DNA of 28,175 nucleotides. Origin: Thermoplasmata archaeon (lineage in GTDB: Archaea; Thermoplasmatota; Thermoplasmata; Lutacidiplasmatales; UBA184). A program made the translations under genes and the position numbers. The stretch covers positions 1-28,175 of the forward strand of contig JAJYUO010000002.1 in NCBI GenBank assembly GCA_021792485.1, given 5' to 3'. This document shows positions 15,537 to 22,583 of this stretch, in pieces (the first letter of the stretch is position 1; each line of letters begins with the position of its first letter). The notes beneath the pieces are model-generated. The model was given only the letters and a program-made list of their open reading frames with translations, had not been told where the DNA came from and ran no database searches.

Positions 15537-15941
15537 GTGGTCGCTCGGGCCCGCCGATCGGCATCGCTCGACCGAGTCCGTAACGAGATCGAGAGCATCG
15601 ACCGGTCGATCGTCCTTCTCCTTGCGGCCCGCCTGGACGCGGCGCAGCGAGCCCTGCGAGTGCGCGCGCCCTCCGAAAGCCGTCTAACGGATCGCGCCCA
15701 AGAGCGGCGGGTGCTGGGCCGCGCGCATGCGTGGGCGCGGGAGCTCGACCTTCCGGCACCGCTGGTCGAGGCGGTATTTCGGACCCTGATCGAAGAAGGA
15801 AAAGCCCGCTACGAAGGTCGACGGCACTCGGAACTGAAGCCGGCGCCCGGGCCGGTGCTGAAGGGCGGGCCCGAAGGTCCGCCGATCGAGCTAGTACGTG
15901 CTGGGGATCCGGAGCTCGTCTCGGTACCGGCTGCCCGCTAG
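15537..15941 (+). CDS. Chorismate mutase, AroQ type
   Basis: The product is an all-helical, AroQ-type chorismate mutase of about 134 residues, converting chorismate to prephenate in aromatic amino-acid synthesis. The first helix SLDRVRNEIESIDRSIVLLL matches 'L...R..Id.iD..i..Ll'. It continues AARLDAAQRALRVR, where Arg replaces the more usual Lys of the active site, then LTDRAQERRVLGRAHAWARE and LVEAVFRTLIEEGKARYE. GTG 15537 is chosen because it directly precedes the domain. An in-frame ATG at 15444 would overlap the divergent U32 start. No prephenate dehydratase or dehydrogenase domain is fused. The C-terminal 40 residues are unusual, and the gene overlaps the convergent HTH_10 gene by 51 bp. 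It ends in TAG. Confidence 0.78.
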   Translation: MVARARRSASLDRVRNEIESIDRSIVLLLAARLDAAQRALRVRAPSESRLTDRAQERRVLGRAHAWARELDLPAPLVEAVFRTLIEEGKARYEGRRHSELKPAPGPVLKGGPEGPPIELVRAGDPELVSVPAAR

Positions 15942-16643
15942 CTTCGTGGTCGCGCGTCGCAAAATCTCCAGCGTCGACGATCGACCCGTTCCCAGCGCCC
16001 GGGCTACGTCCCCGAGGGAGGCCCTGCGCGGATAGTCGAAGTAGCCCCGCTCGTAGGCGATCCTCAGCGCGCGGTCCTGACGGGAAGTGAGAGCTGCCCC
16101 CGACCGGGAGAGGGTCGGTCGAGCGACGGCGACCCGCCCATGAGTTCCTTCGGGCAGATCGCGAAGAAACGTGGAGATCCGGGCGCCGTGCGGCAGGATC
16201 ACGCGCCAGCGCCCCTCCTCCTCGTGCGACAACAAGGGACACGCCACGCAGATTCCCCCGGCCCGATAGGTGGCGATACACGCGGCCGGTGCCGGCTCCG
16301 TGATTCGTACGAGAGCGTGGCCCGGATAGAACCGGGCCGACGCGAGGTTCCGGTCCCGGAGTCGACGGCGCAGGGCGCCGAGGAGGTGGTCCATTCGTTC
16401 CGTAGCGGCTCGCACATCGAGCCATCGCACGAGTCGTCGGGGTACCGAGTCGGTCAATCGGCAGGCGACGAGACGCGGCTCGGCACCCTCTCGCCGGAAT
16501 ATCTCAGAAAGCGCACGGTCTTCTCGCCGATAGTCCAGGCGGACCTCCAAGAGCGAGGGAGGATCCGGCGGCGCCAACGTCCATCCCAGGGGCCGGGCCG
16601 CTTGGACGGATCGACGTCCGCCGGTGCGGCGAGTCGCGTGCAT
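15891..16643 (-). CDS. HTH_10 (bacterio-opsin activator type) transcriptional regulator
   Basis: This 250-residue protein has a C-terminal HTH_10 domain (about 185-240): LTSRQDRALRIAYERGYFDY, then ASLGDVARALGTGRSSTLEI with the recognition helix, then RRATTKLAGSRY. The N-terminal half is a sensor I cannot name, with Cys61, Cys122, and Cys132-x2-Cys135 (GGICVACPLL). It differs from the other HTH_10 protein of this window in sequence but shares the design. It converges on chorismate mutase, with a 51-bp overlap at the 3' ends, so the two transcripts could affect each other. A CTCATACGCC element upstream suggests a nearly leaderless start at ATG 16643. Targets are unknown. Confidence 0.78.
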   Translation of the reverse strand: MHATRRTGGRRSVQAARPLGWTLAPPDPPSLLEVRLDYRREDRALSEIFRREGAEPRLVACRLTDSVPRRLVRWLDVRAATERMDHLLGALRRRLRDRNLASARFYPGHALVRITEPAPAACIATYRAGGICVACPLLSHEEEGRWRVILPHGARISTFLRDLPEGTHGRVAVARPTLSRSGAALTSRQDRALRIAYERGYFDYPRRASLGDVARALGTGRSSTLEILRRATTKLAGSRYRDELRIPSTY

Positions 16644-16885
16644 GATCGGGGGGCTTCGAGCCGACGTGGGCGTATGAGCGTGTCGTCGGCACGGCCGCTT
16701 CCGACGCGAACGGCCCCCCTCGGGAATCTCCGCCTCACATACCGGGAGCGGTGGTGGCTTCTCTGCCCGTCTCGAACGATCGCCCCGAAGTTGCGCGGTG
16801 CGATGGCGGGCACGGCGAGGATGGCCCGGGTGGTCGACCGTCCCCGGTGCGACCGGAGTTATCTGCCTCGGAGCGTGGCGAGGGC
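16644..16885. other. Divergent intergenic stretch, no gene seen
   Basis: These 242 bases between the HTH_10 start and the hydrolase start hold no recognisable protein. A weak TATA-like CTCATACG (minus strand, about 16670-16678) and GGCGAGGGC just before ATG 16886 are the only signals I can point to. Confidence 0.35.
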
Positions 16886-17749
16886 ATGGCCCTGACGCGG
16901 ATCGAGGGTACGATACCCGTTCCCGACGGAACCATCTACTTCGAGCGGACGGGCCAAGGTCCTGCCCTCGTCCTCATTCACTCCGCCTTCCTTGATCTCC
17001 GCGAGTGGGACCCGCAGTTCGCGGCGTATGGTGACCGTCACACGATCGTCCGGTACGACGTGCGGGGTTGCGGTCGTTCGGTCGGTGACCGCACGAACTC
17101 TTCCGATAGTGAGGATCTCGAGGCGGTGCTCGACTACCTCGGCCTGGTCGAGGTCTTCGTCCTCGGGAATTCGGACGGGGCGCGGATCGCGTGCGAGTTC
17201 GCGGCAGGGTTGCCGGACCGGGTCCAAGGGCTCGTGTTGGTAGCCGGTACCCCCCACGACCTCGAGCCGACGGCCGAGGAGGAGGCCCGGTTCATGAACG
17301 CCGGCGCGGACCGGGAAAGACGGCTCCTCGCGTCGGCGAACGCCGGCCGCAAGGCCGAGGCGATCGAGCAGATCCTCGACATCTGGGCTCCGAAGGTACC
17401 TCCTCCGGAGCGGGAGCGCCTTCGGGCGATCACCCAGGACAACTACGACCACTTCATCAAGTTCATGAGCCAGTCCGAGCCACCGGGCCGACGACCGGGT
17501 CACCCGGTGGCCTCCGCCCTCCGCGCGGGCCGCGTCCCGATCCTCGCGATCGCCGGCGCTCACGACAATCCCGCGCTGAACATGATGATGGGCCGGTTCG
17601 CCGTCGAGACCCCCAGCGCGCACTACGTCGAACTCGCCGAGGGCGATCACACGCCCAGCCTCTCCGCGACGCGCGAGTTCGACCACGTCGTCCTCGATTT
17701 CTTGGACCGGGTGGAAGCCGGGCAGACTTGGCCACCGGGAAAGCGCTGA
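16886..17749 (+). CDS. Alpha/beta-fold hydrolase
   Basis: This 287-residue protein has the alpha/beta hydrolase fold. Early segments are TIYFERTGQGPALVLIHSAF (oxyanion-hole region, HS at 32-33) and TIVRYDVRGCGRS. The nucleophile elbow is LGNSDGARI with Ser96. Asp in AIAGAHDNPA and His in LAEGDHTPSL would complete the triad. The cap region between about 120 and 200 is helical and does not reveal the substrate. The family includes esterases, haloperoxidase-like and MhpC-like enzymes, so only the class is secure. ATG 16886 follows GGCGAGGGC. The frame runs upstream to 16751, but that extension has no family similarity. It ends in TGA, convergent with the haem operon. Confidence 0.88.
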   Translation: MALTRIEGTIPVPDGTIYFERTGQGPALVLIHSAFLDLREWDPQFAAYGDRHTIVRYDVRGCGRSVGDRTNSSDSEDLEAVLDYLGLVEVFVLGNSDGARIACEFAAGLPDRVQGLVLVAGTPHDLEPTAEEEARFMNAGADRERRLLASANAGRKAEAIEQILDIWAPKVPPPERERLRAITQDNYDHFIKFMSQSEPPGRRPGHPVASALRAGRVPILAIAGAHDNPALNMMMGRFAVETPSAHYVELAEGDHTPSLSATREFDHVVLDFLDRVEAGQTWPPGKR

Positions 17750-17848
17750 CGAGCCAAGTATGCGCGGGACCGGGGAAACGGCCCGACCGGGAGGTTGCCC
17801 CATGAGCGGCGCCGCGGAGCGTCGCGGGACCGCGATGACGGGAAACGG

Positions 17849-19339
17849 CTAGTCTCGGGGCCGCGGCGGATCCGGCGGTCCGGCCGGACCTTTCGCATGC
17901 TCGGATCGTGCGGGGAGCGACGTCCCCAACGCCGCGATGAGACGACGAGCCGCCGCACGGCCTGAACCGACGACGTCGGGGAGGCCGATCCCGTCGTAGG
18001 AGTTCCCGGCAAGTTCGACCCGGGGCCAAGCGGACAGTGCGCGTCGCGCCCGCGCAACACGGGCCGCATGACCGACCTCGTACCACGGAATCGCACGAGC
18101 GTGGGCAAATACCACGGAGTAGGTCGGCGCGGCGCGGACTCCCATGATGTGGTACAACCCGAGGCGCGCCCGCTCCACGGACTCGGTCTCGGGCTCCGGG
18201 CCGGATCCGTCTCGATCCCTAGGGCGGAGGAACGCTCGCAGCGCGACCTTTCCGGCCTCGGGATCGTCACGATCCCACTTCGAGGAGAGCCACGTGATCG
18301 CCGCCACCGGTAGGCCGGTTCGAAGAGGGACCAGAACGCCCGTGCCCTCCATCGAAATGGGGATGTCCTCCCTCCGGTAGACGAGCCCCACGACGACGTT
18401 CGGTGGCTTGGGAGCTTCGTCCAGTTCCTGGGCCGCCCCCGGCGGCCCGGTCGCCCTCAGGAGGCGGGCGGCCTCGAAACCCGAGACGGCGAGAATGACC
18501 CCGTCGGCGAACGTCGAGCTATCGTTGTCGAGACGGAGCCGGTAGCCGTTCCCCTCTCGTTCGAAGCCGACCACGCCGGTACGCAGGTGGACCCGGGTTC
18601 CCTCTAGGCGTTCCGAGAGCCGACGGGGGAGCGACGCCATTCCGTCCCGGAGCGACGCAAAGGGCACACGCCGAGGACCGGCGGCGCGGTCGCTCGGACG
18701 GGAGGAGGCGGCCGCCGTCCAACGAGCGGGCAGGATCGTCGCCACGGCCGCGGGGCTCAGCCGATCGATGGGCGTGGAATGGACGCCTCCGAGGAACGGC
18801 TCGAACAACCAATCCGTCGCTTCCCCGCCGAAGCGCGACCGGATCTGGGGACCCAGCGGGATCCGGTCGTCGGTCCGTATCGGACGCAACCGGATCAGGA
18901 CGACGCCCAATCCCATGCGAAGCTTGCCGGGCCATCCGATCAAGGTCGTCGAGCGGATCGCCCGCGCTGCGGACCAAAAGTCGACGCCGAAGAGTGGGGG
19001 GATGCGGTGCAGCCGTCCGGCCCGAAAGATGTAGGCCGCGCGGGCCGACGCCCGCACCCCGATGAGCGATCCCGAGAGACCGAGCTCCTCCAACAGCTCC
19101 ATAAGGTCGGGTTTGGAGGTCAGAAAGGAGTCGGGACCGCCCTCGAGCGCGAACCCGGATCCGAGATCGGTCACGACCGGGCCGCCGACGCGGGGCGTCG
19201 CCTCGAAGAGGTCGACGGCGAGCATGCCCGTCCGGCTCCACCGCTCGAGTTCCCAGGCCGCGGAGAGACCGGCCATGCCGCCGCCGACGATGGCCACGCG
19301 CGGCGCTCGCGCCGAGGGCTCTTCCATCGCCTCGGTCAT
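17849..19339 (-). CDS. hemY: Protoporphyrinogen/coproporphyrinogen oxidase, HemY/CgoX type
   Basis: The 496-residue flavoprotein removes six electrons from a porphyrinogen. The FAD-binding VAIVGGGMAGLSAAWELE (15-32) is followed by LEGGPDSFLTSKPDLMELLEELGL, the HemY signature after the dinucleotide fold. Further matches are FEPFLGGVHSTPIDRLS and the C-terminal FAD segment AGNSYDGIGLPDVVGSGRAA. In coproporphyrin-dependent organisms this enzyme acts on coproporphyrinogen III, and the sequence alone does not separate this from protoporphyrinogen IX. The ATG overlaps the ferrochelatase stop as ATGA, so translation is coupled. In-frame sequence further upstream belongs to the ferrochelatase region. 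The last 30 residues are Pro-rich. It ends in TAG. Confidence 0.92.
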   Translation of the reverse strand: MTEAMEEPSARAPRVAIVGGGMAGLSAAWELERWSRTGMLAVDLFEATPRVGGPVVTDLGSGFALEGGPDSFLTSKPDLMELLEELGLSGSLIGVRASARAAYIFRAGRLHRIPPLFGVDFWSAARAIRSTTLIGWPGKLRMGLGVVLIRLRPIRTDDRIPLGPQIRSRFGGEATDWLFEPFLGGVHSTPIDRLSPAAVATILPARWTAAASSRPSDRAAGPRRVPFASLRDGMASLPRRLSERLEGTRVHLRTGVVGFEREGNGYRLRLDNDSSTFADGVILAVSGFEAARLLRATGPPGAAQELDEAPKPPNVVVGLVYRREDIPISMEGTGVLVPLRTGLPVAAITWLSSKWDRDDPEAGKVALRAFLRPRDRDGSGPEPETESVERARLGLYHIMGVRAAPTYSVVFAHARAIPWYEVGHAARVARARRALSAWPRVELAGNSYDGIGLPDVVGSGRAAARRLIAALGTSLPARSEHAKGPAGPPDPPRPRD

Positions 19340-20283
19340 CGACCGGGGAGGCGTTCGTTCCGTTCGACCACGTCCGCGAGCACCTGGGCGAACCGGCGAT
19401 CGTCGTTCGGCATCGTCGTCCGCTCGAGCCGGAGCCCGACGGAGTCGGCCACGGAGCGGGCTTCGATGTCGATGTCGTACAGCACCTCGAGGTGATCGGA
19501 GACGAATCCGTGCGCGCAGACCACGACCGACTCGATTCCTCGAGTCCGCACGTCGCGCAGCACGTCGCGCAGATCCGGCCCGAGCCATCGATCGTCCGTT
19601 CGGCCCGCACTCTGATAGGCTGTCAGGAGCGCATCTTTCGGAACGCCGGCCCGCTCGGCGATAACGCGCGCGCCTTCCAGGAGCTGATCGGGGTAGGGGT
19701 CGCCCCCGGCGATCATCGACTCGGGAAGGCTATGGGCGGTGAAGCAGACCCGGGTTGTCGCCCACGTCGGCGACGGAAGGCGGGCGAGGGCCTCGCGCAC
19801 CCGGTCGGCTTCGAACGCGACGAACGACGGCTCGAGATACCATGATCCCGCGAGCCGAAAGCGCGCCGACCGGCCGCTGCGAGCGAGCGCGGCCTCGACG
19901 GGCCCCCGGTATCCCCGATCGACGAACCGGGAGAAGTGGGGGGCGAGCACGATGCCCAGCAACTCCGTCGCCCCCTCGGCGATCTCGCCGACGACGACGT
20001 CCTCGAGAAACGGGGGCGTGTGCCGGAACCCATGAATGACCCGGTACGTTCCGGCGCCCTTGCGCTGATCCAGTTCGGTTTGGAGACGCGCCGCGAGCGA
20101 CGCGGTGATCGCCCGCAACGGCGATCGGCCCCCGATCGCTTCGTACCGTTCGGTGAGCTCGGCGAGGAGCGACGAAGGCGGGGGCCGGCCCCGCACGTGG
20201 GTGTAGTATCCTTCGAGTTCGGAAGTCGACTCGGCCGCCCCATGGGCCATCAGCAGGACGCGCCGATCGGGAGTCGTGCTCAC
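19336..20283 (-). CDS. hemH: Ferrochelatase
   Basis: The 315-residue enzyme inserts Fe(II) into a porphyrin. It starts MSTTPDRRVLLMAHGAAES. It contains VIHGFRHTPPFLED, then LAPHFSRF, FTAHSLPESMIAGGDPY with metal-binding His184, LTAYQSAGRTDDRWLGPDL and VVCAHGFVSDHLEVLYDIDI with Glu266, the second catalytic residue. Length and the lack of a membrane anchor fit the soluble form also found in coproporphyrin ferrochelatases (CpfC). GTG 20283 is chosen because it overlaps the radical SAM stop as GTGA and begins the family domain. The frame is open further upstream only inside the neighbouring gene. It is the middle gene of a three-gene overlapping operon, and iron supply links it to nearby Dps. Confidence 0.93.
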   Translation of the reverse strand: MSTTPDRRVLLMAHGAAESTSELEGYYTHVRGRPPPSSLLAELTERYEAIGGRSPLRAITASLAARLQTELDQRKGAGTYRVIHGFRHTPPFLEDVVVGEIAEGATELLGIVLAPHFSRFVDRGYRGPVEAALARSGRSARFRLAGSWYLEPSFVAFEADRVREALARLPSPTWATTRVCFTAHSLPESMIAGGDPYPDQLLEGARVIAERAGVPKDALLTAYQSAGRTDDRWLGPDLRDVLRDVRTRGIESVVVCAHGFVSDHLEVLYDIDIEARSVADSVGLRLERTTMPNDDRRFAQVLADVVERNERLPGR

Positions 20284-21350
20284 GTCTCCATCATCTCGGG
20301 CTGGAACGGACAGGCCGGATCTTCGGCCAGGATGTCGCCCGTATCGGCGTAGGCGCGTGCGCGGGAGCCTCCGCACACTTCTCGGTACGAGCATCGGCCG
20401 CATCGTCCGCGCAACCGGCGTGCGTCTCGGAGGACCCGAAACAGCGGGCTAAACCGGTAGATCTCGGAGAACGGCTCGCTTCGAACGTTGCCGGCCGCGA
20501 GCGGCAAGTACCCGTTGGGAGCGACGTTGCCCATGTGGTCGACGAACGCGAACCCGCGCCCCTCCTTGATCACCGGCACTCCGGAGGGGGCCCGGGAAGG
20601 GCCCAACTGTTCCCGGACCCGGCGGTACTGAGGCGCCGCGACGGTGGTCAGCCGATACGGCGCGGACGGCGCGTGGCGCGCGAGCCACGTCAGCGCCGCT
20701 TCGGTCTCGTCGGCGGAAAGGGCGGCGAGCTCCCGGGCTCGCCCGGTTCCGATGACAAAAAACACCTCCCATCGCCGGGCGCCGATCTCCGCGACCAGGT
20801 TGGCCATCGCCTCCAAACCTCCGACCGTTTCCGGGCATATCGACGTGTTCACCTGGAGCTGCAGACCGTGCTCGACGATCGCCCGAGCAGCTCGTACGGA
20901 GGCGGCGAACGTTCCCGGCACCCCGCGGAATCGGTCGTGGGTCTCGGCCGTCGGCCCGTCCAGGCTGATCGATACCGTATGGACTCCTTGACGGGACCAC
21001 GCCGCGATCGTCTCTTCGGTCAACCGGGGGGTGACGCTCGGGGCGACATCGGTGGTGAGCCCCAAGGAGATGGAGCGTTCGATGATGGACGAAAGATCCG
21101 GGCGTTCCGTGGCGTCGCCCCCGGTCAGAACGATGAACGGCGGGTGAGGACGAAGGGAGGCGAATTGCTCGAGCAGGCGATGGGCTTCGGCCGTCGAAAG
21201 CTCGCCCGGATTGCGGTCCGGTATGGCCGCGGCGCGGCAATGGCGGCAGTGGAGCGCGCACGCCCGGGTCAATTCCCACGTCACTAGGAACGGCGCTTCC
21301 GCGAAGTCACGTGCGGCGAAGGGTCCCTCACTCCGGGGTGGGTCGCTCAT
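20280..21350 (-). CDS. Radical SAM/SPASM protein of the haem-biosynthesis type (AhbD/NirJ/TIGR04053-like)
   Basis: This 356-residue protein starts at ATG 21350, preceded by GAGGTGAGGG, the strongest ribosome-binding site in the window. PFLVTWELTRACALHCRHCR carries the [4Fe-4S] Cys31, 35 and 38. VLTGGDATERPDL is the SAM-binding GGD/E strand and VSISLDGPTAETHDRFRG the next conserved segment. A C-terminal SPASM-type cluster follows: RGRCGRCSYREVCGGSRARA and a last Cys in DPACPFQP. Relatives AhbD and NirJ act on haem-type tetrapyrroles, and AhbD decarboxylates Fe-coproporphyrin propionates to haem b. The overlap with hemH and hemY strongly supports a haem role. Peptide-modifying SPASM enzymes are the alternative, but no precursor peptide is seen. 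Confidence 0.85.
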   Translation of the reverse strand: MSDPPRSEGPFAARDFAEAPFLVTWELTRACALHCRHCRAAAIPDRNPGELSTAEAHRLLEQFASLRPHPPFIVLTGGDATERPDLSSIIERSISLGLTTDVAPSVTPRLTEETIAAWSRQGVHTVSISLDGPTAETHDRFRGVPGTFAASVRAARAIVEHGLQLQVNTSICPETVGGLEAMANLVAEIGARRWEVFFVIGTGRARELAALSADETEAALTWLARHAPSAPYRLTTVAAPQYRRVREQLGPSRAPSGVPVIKEGRGFAFVDHMGNVAPNGYLPLAAGNVRSEPFSEIYRFSPLFRVLRDARRLRGRCGRCSYREVCGGSRARAYADTGDILAEDPACPFQPEMMET

Positions 21351-21387
21351 TCCCTCACCTCGCTCCGCGGCACGATCCGCGCGCCAA

Positions 21388-21412
21388 GGAAAAAGAAAGG
21401 CGGGGCACCGCC
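21388..21412 (-). terminator. Hairpin plus T-tract, possible attenuator ahead of the haem operon
   Basis: On the minus strand GGCGG-TGCC-CCGCC (21412-21399) is directly followed by TTTCTTTTTCC (21398-21388). Archaeal RNA polymerase stops at T-rich runs, so this is a good terminator candidate for leftward transcription. It lies about 40 nt upstream of the radical SAM ATG, between a TATA-like box and the gene, which is odd for an ordinary 3' end. Confidence 0.45.
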
Positions 21413-21483
21413 GGAACCGACTGCTGCGAAGATGGAGCCATTCCCCTTCCGGCCCGCCCGGGGGAGCCGACGCCCCCGGAACG

Positions 21484-21495
21484 TAAGTTATTTCC
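21484..21495 (-). promoter_or_regulatory. TATA-like box upstream of the haem operon
   Basis: GGAAATAACTTA on the minus strand is an AT-rich island. It predicts a start near 21463, giving a leader of about 110 nt that contains the hairpin and T-tract. Confidence 0.4.
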
Positions 21496-21850
21496 GGCCC
21501 AACTTGCCCGCGCATGGAGGAGAGCAACGCGCTCTTCCACCCATTCCGGAGCCCCTGGGAGGGTCGGGCCGGATCTCCGGCGCGCCGGGCCCCGACGCGG
21601 GCCCGCCCGTCTCTCGAACGGCCGATATCGGAATAGCGTTCCTTCCTCCGGATCTCGGCGCTTCGGGCACCGCCGGCTACGGCGTTTCCGGTAAGGTCGC
21701 CACGATCGACGACGGTCGTAGAACAGGGAAAACCGGTCCGGGCCGCGCTCCCGACCCTTTCGGGGGGAGAGGTCATCCCGACGATGCGTGGCCCGAACCG
21801 TATCGAACCGTAGGGAAGGGGCGTTCGCCATCGCCCGCCGTAACGACGAC

Positions 21851-22468
21851 TCAGAGGTTCACGAGCCCGGCGGCCAAGTTGGCCATGACGAAGATCAGCG
21901 CGACCTGGAAGACCGCCTGGACCCCGGCCAATCGAGCGTTGAGGAGCCCGAGCCGACCGATCTTGGGGAAATCCGGGTGCTCCTTGCGCAGTTCGAGCAC
22001 GATGCGGAGTTCGTTCGGGAGGAAGATGCCGAACCCTTGCCCGGCCAGAATCAGGACGAAGACGCCGGCGAGCTGAATCGCGAGGTAGTTGAGGTTGAAG
22101 ATCCCCGCCATGAGGGCGAGATAGATGCCCGCCGTGATGGTCACCGAGGCGAGCGTCGGCATCAGGAACAGCATCGTGGGGACCAGGCGCTGGACGAAGT
22201 CCGCGCGGGCCGGCCCGGTCATCCGTCCGAGGATCGGCCCGATGACCAGCCCCATGAAGATGTCGATGCCGGTCCATAGCGCGCCGCTCATGACGTGCAC
22301 GTAGTCGAGAAGCACGAACTGGTTCAGGAGCAATGCGAGAACGAGCGCTCCAACCGGTACGAGGACGAGGGGATAGGCCCGCCAGGTGAGGATGGGCGGA
22401 GGCCGTTCCGACGCGATCGGATGACCGGGGAGATCGCGGGCCAAGGCAGAGCCGGTGGCAGTGGCCAT
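21851..22468 (-). CDS. Integral membrane protein with a conserved-looking TM histidine, unknown function
   Basis: This is a 205-residue protein with five predicted membrane helices at about residues 32-54, 57-80, 94-121, 126-150 and 179-202. The second begins VHVMSGALWTGIDI. A His near the start of a helix followed by 'W-G' (His58) recurs in membrane proteins of the CopD/DUF2269/HemJ type, where such residues can bind haem or copper. I cannot place it in one of those families. ATG 22468 precedes a short cytoplasmic N-terminus. A TCTTAG element about 30 nt upstream may be its TATA box. It lies upstream of the haem operon on the same strand, separated by 500 nt, so a link with haem is only suggestive. 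Confidence 0.72.
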   Translation of the reverse strand: MATATGSALARDLPGHPIASERPPPILTWRAYPLVLVPVGALVLALLLNQFVLLDYVHVMSGALWTGIDIFMGLVIGPILGRMTGPARADFVQRLVPTMLFLMPTLASVTITAGIYLALMAGIFNLNYLAIQLAGVFVLILAGQGFGIFLPNELRIVLELRKEHPDFPKIGRLGLLNARLAGVQAVFQVALIFVMANLAAGLVNL

Positions 22469-22583
22469 CGAGTGGAGCGATGCTCGGTCGTGGGCTAAGA
22501 GCGTTGAGTTCGCACCACGCACCTTCGCATCCGCCCGGAGCGACGGATCCCGGATCCCTACCGATCGCGGGGAATGCGTCGGC

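Larger units (their letters stand above)
21351..21850. other. 500-nt leader/intergenic region of the haem operon
   Basis: The leftward frame is open throughout because of GC content, but it gives only low-complexity Arg/Pro-rich sequence. I see no tRNA or recognisable protein. It holds a TATA-like element (21484-21495) and a hairpin plus T-rich run (21388-21412), both listed separately. The part from 21500 to 21850 contains nothing I can name. Confidence 0.4.

Noticed and set aside
21432..22076. Rightward open frame of 214 codons upstream of the haem operon
   Set aside because: It has no recognisable domain and is antisense to the membrane protein gene over much of its length.
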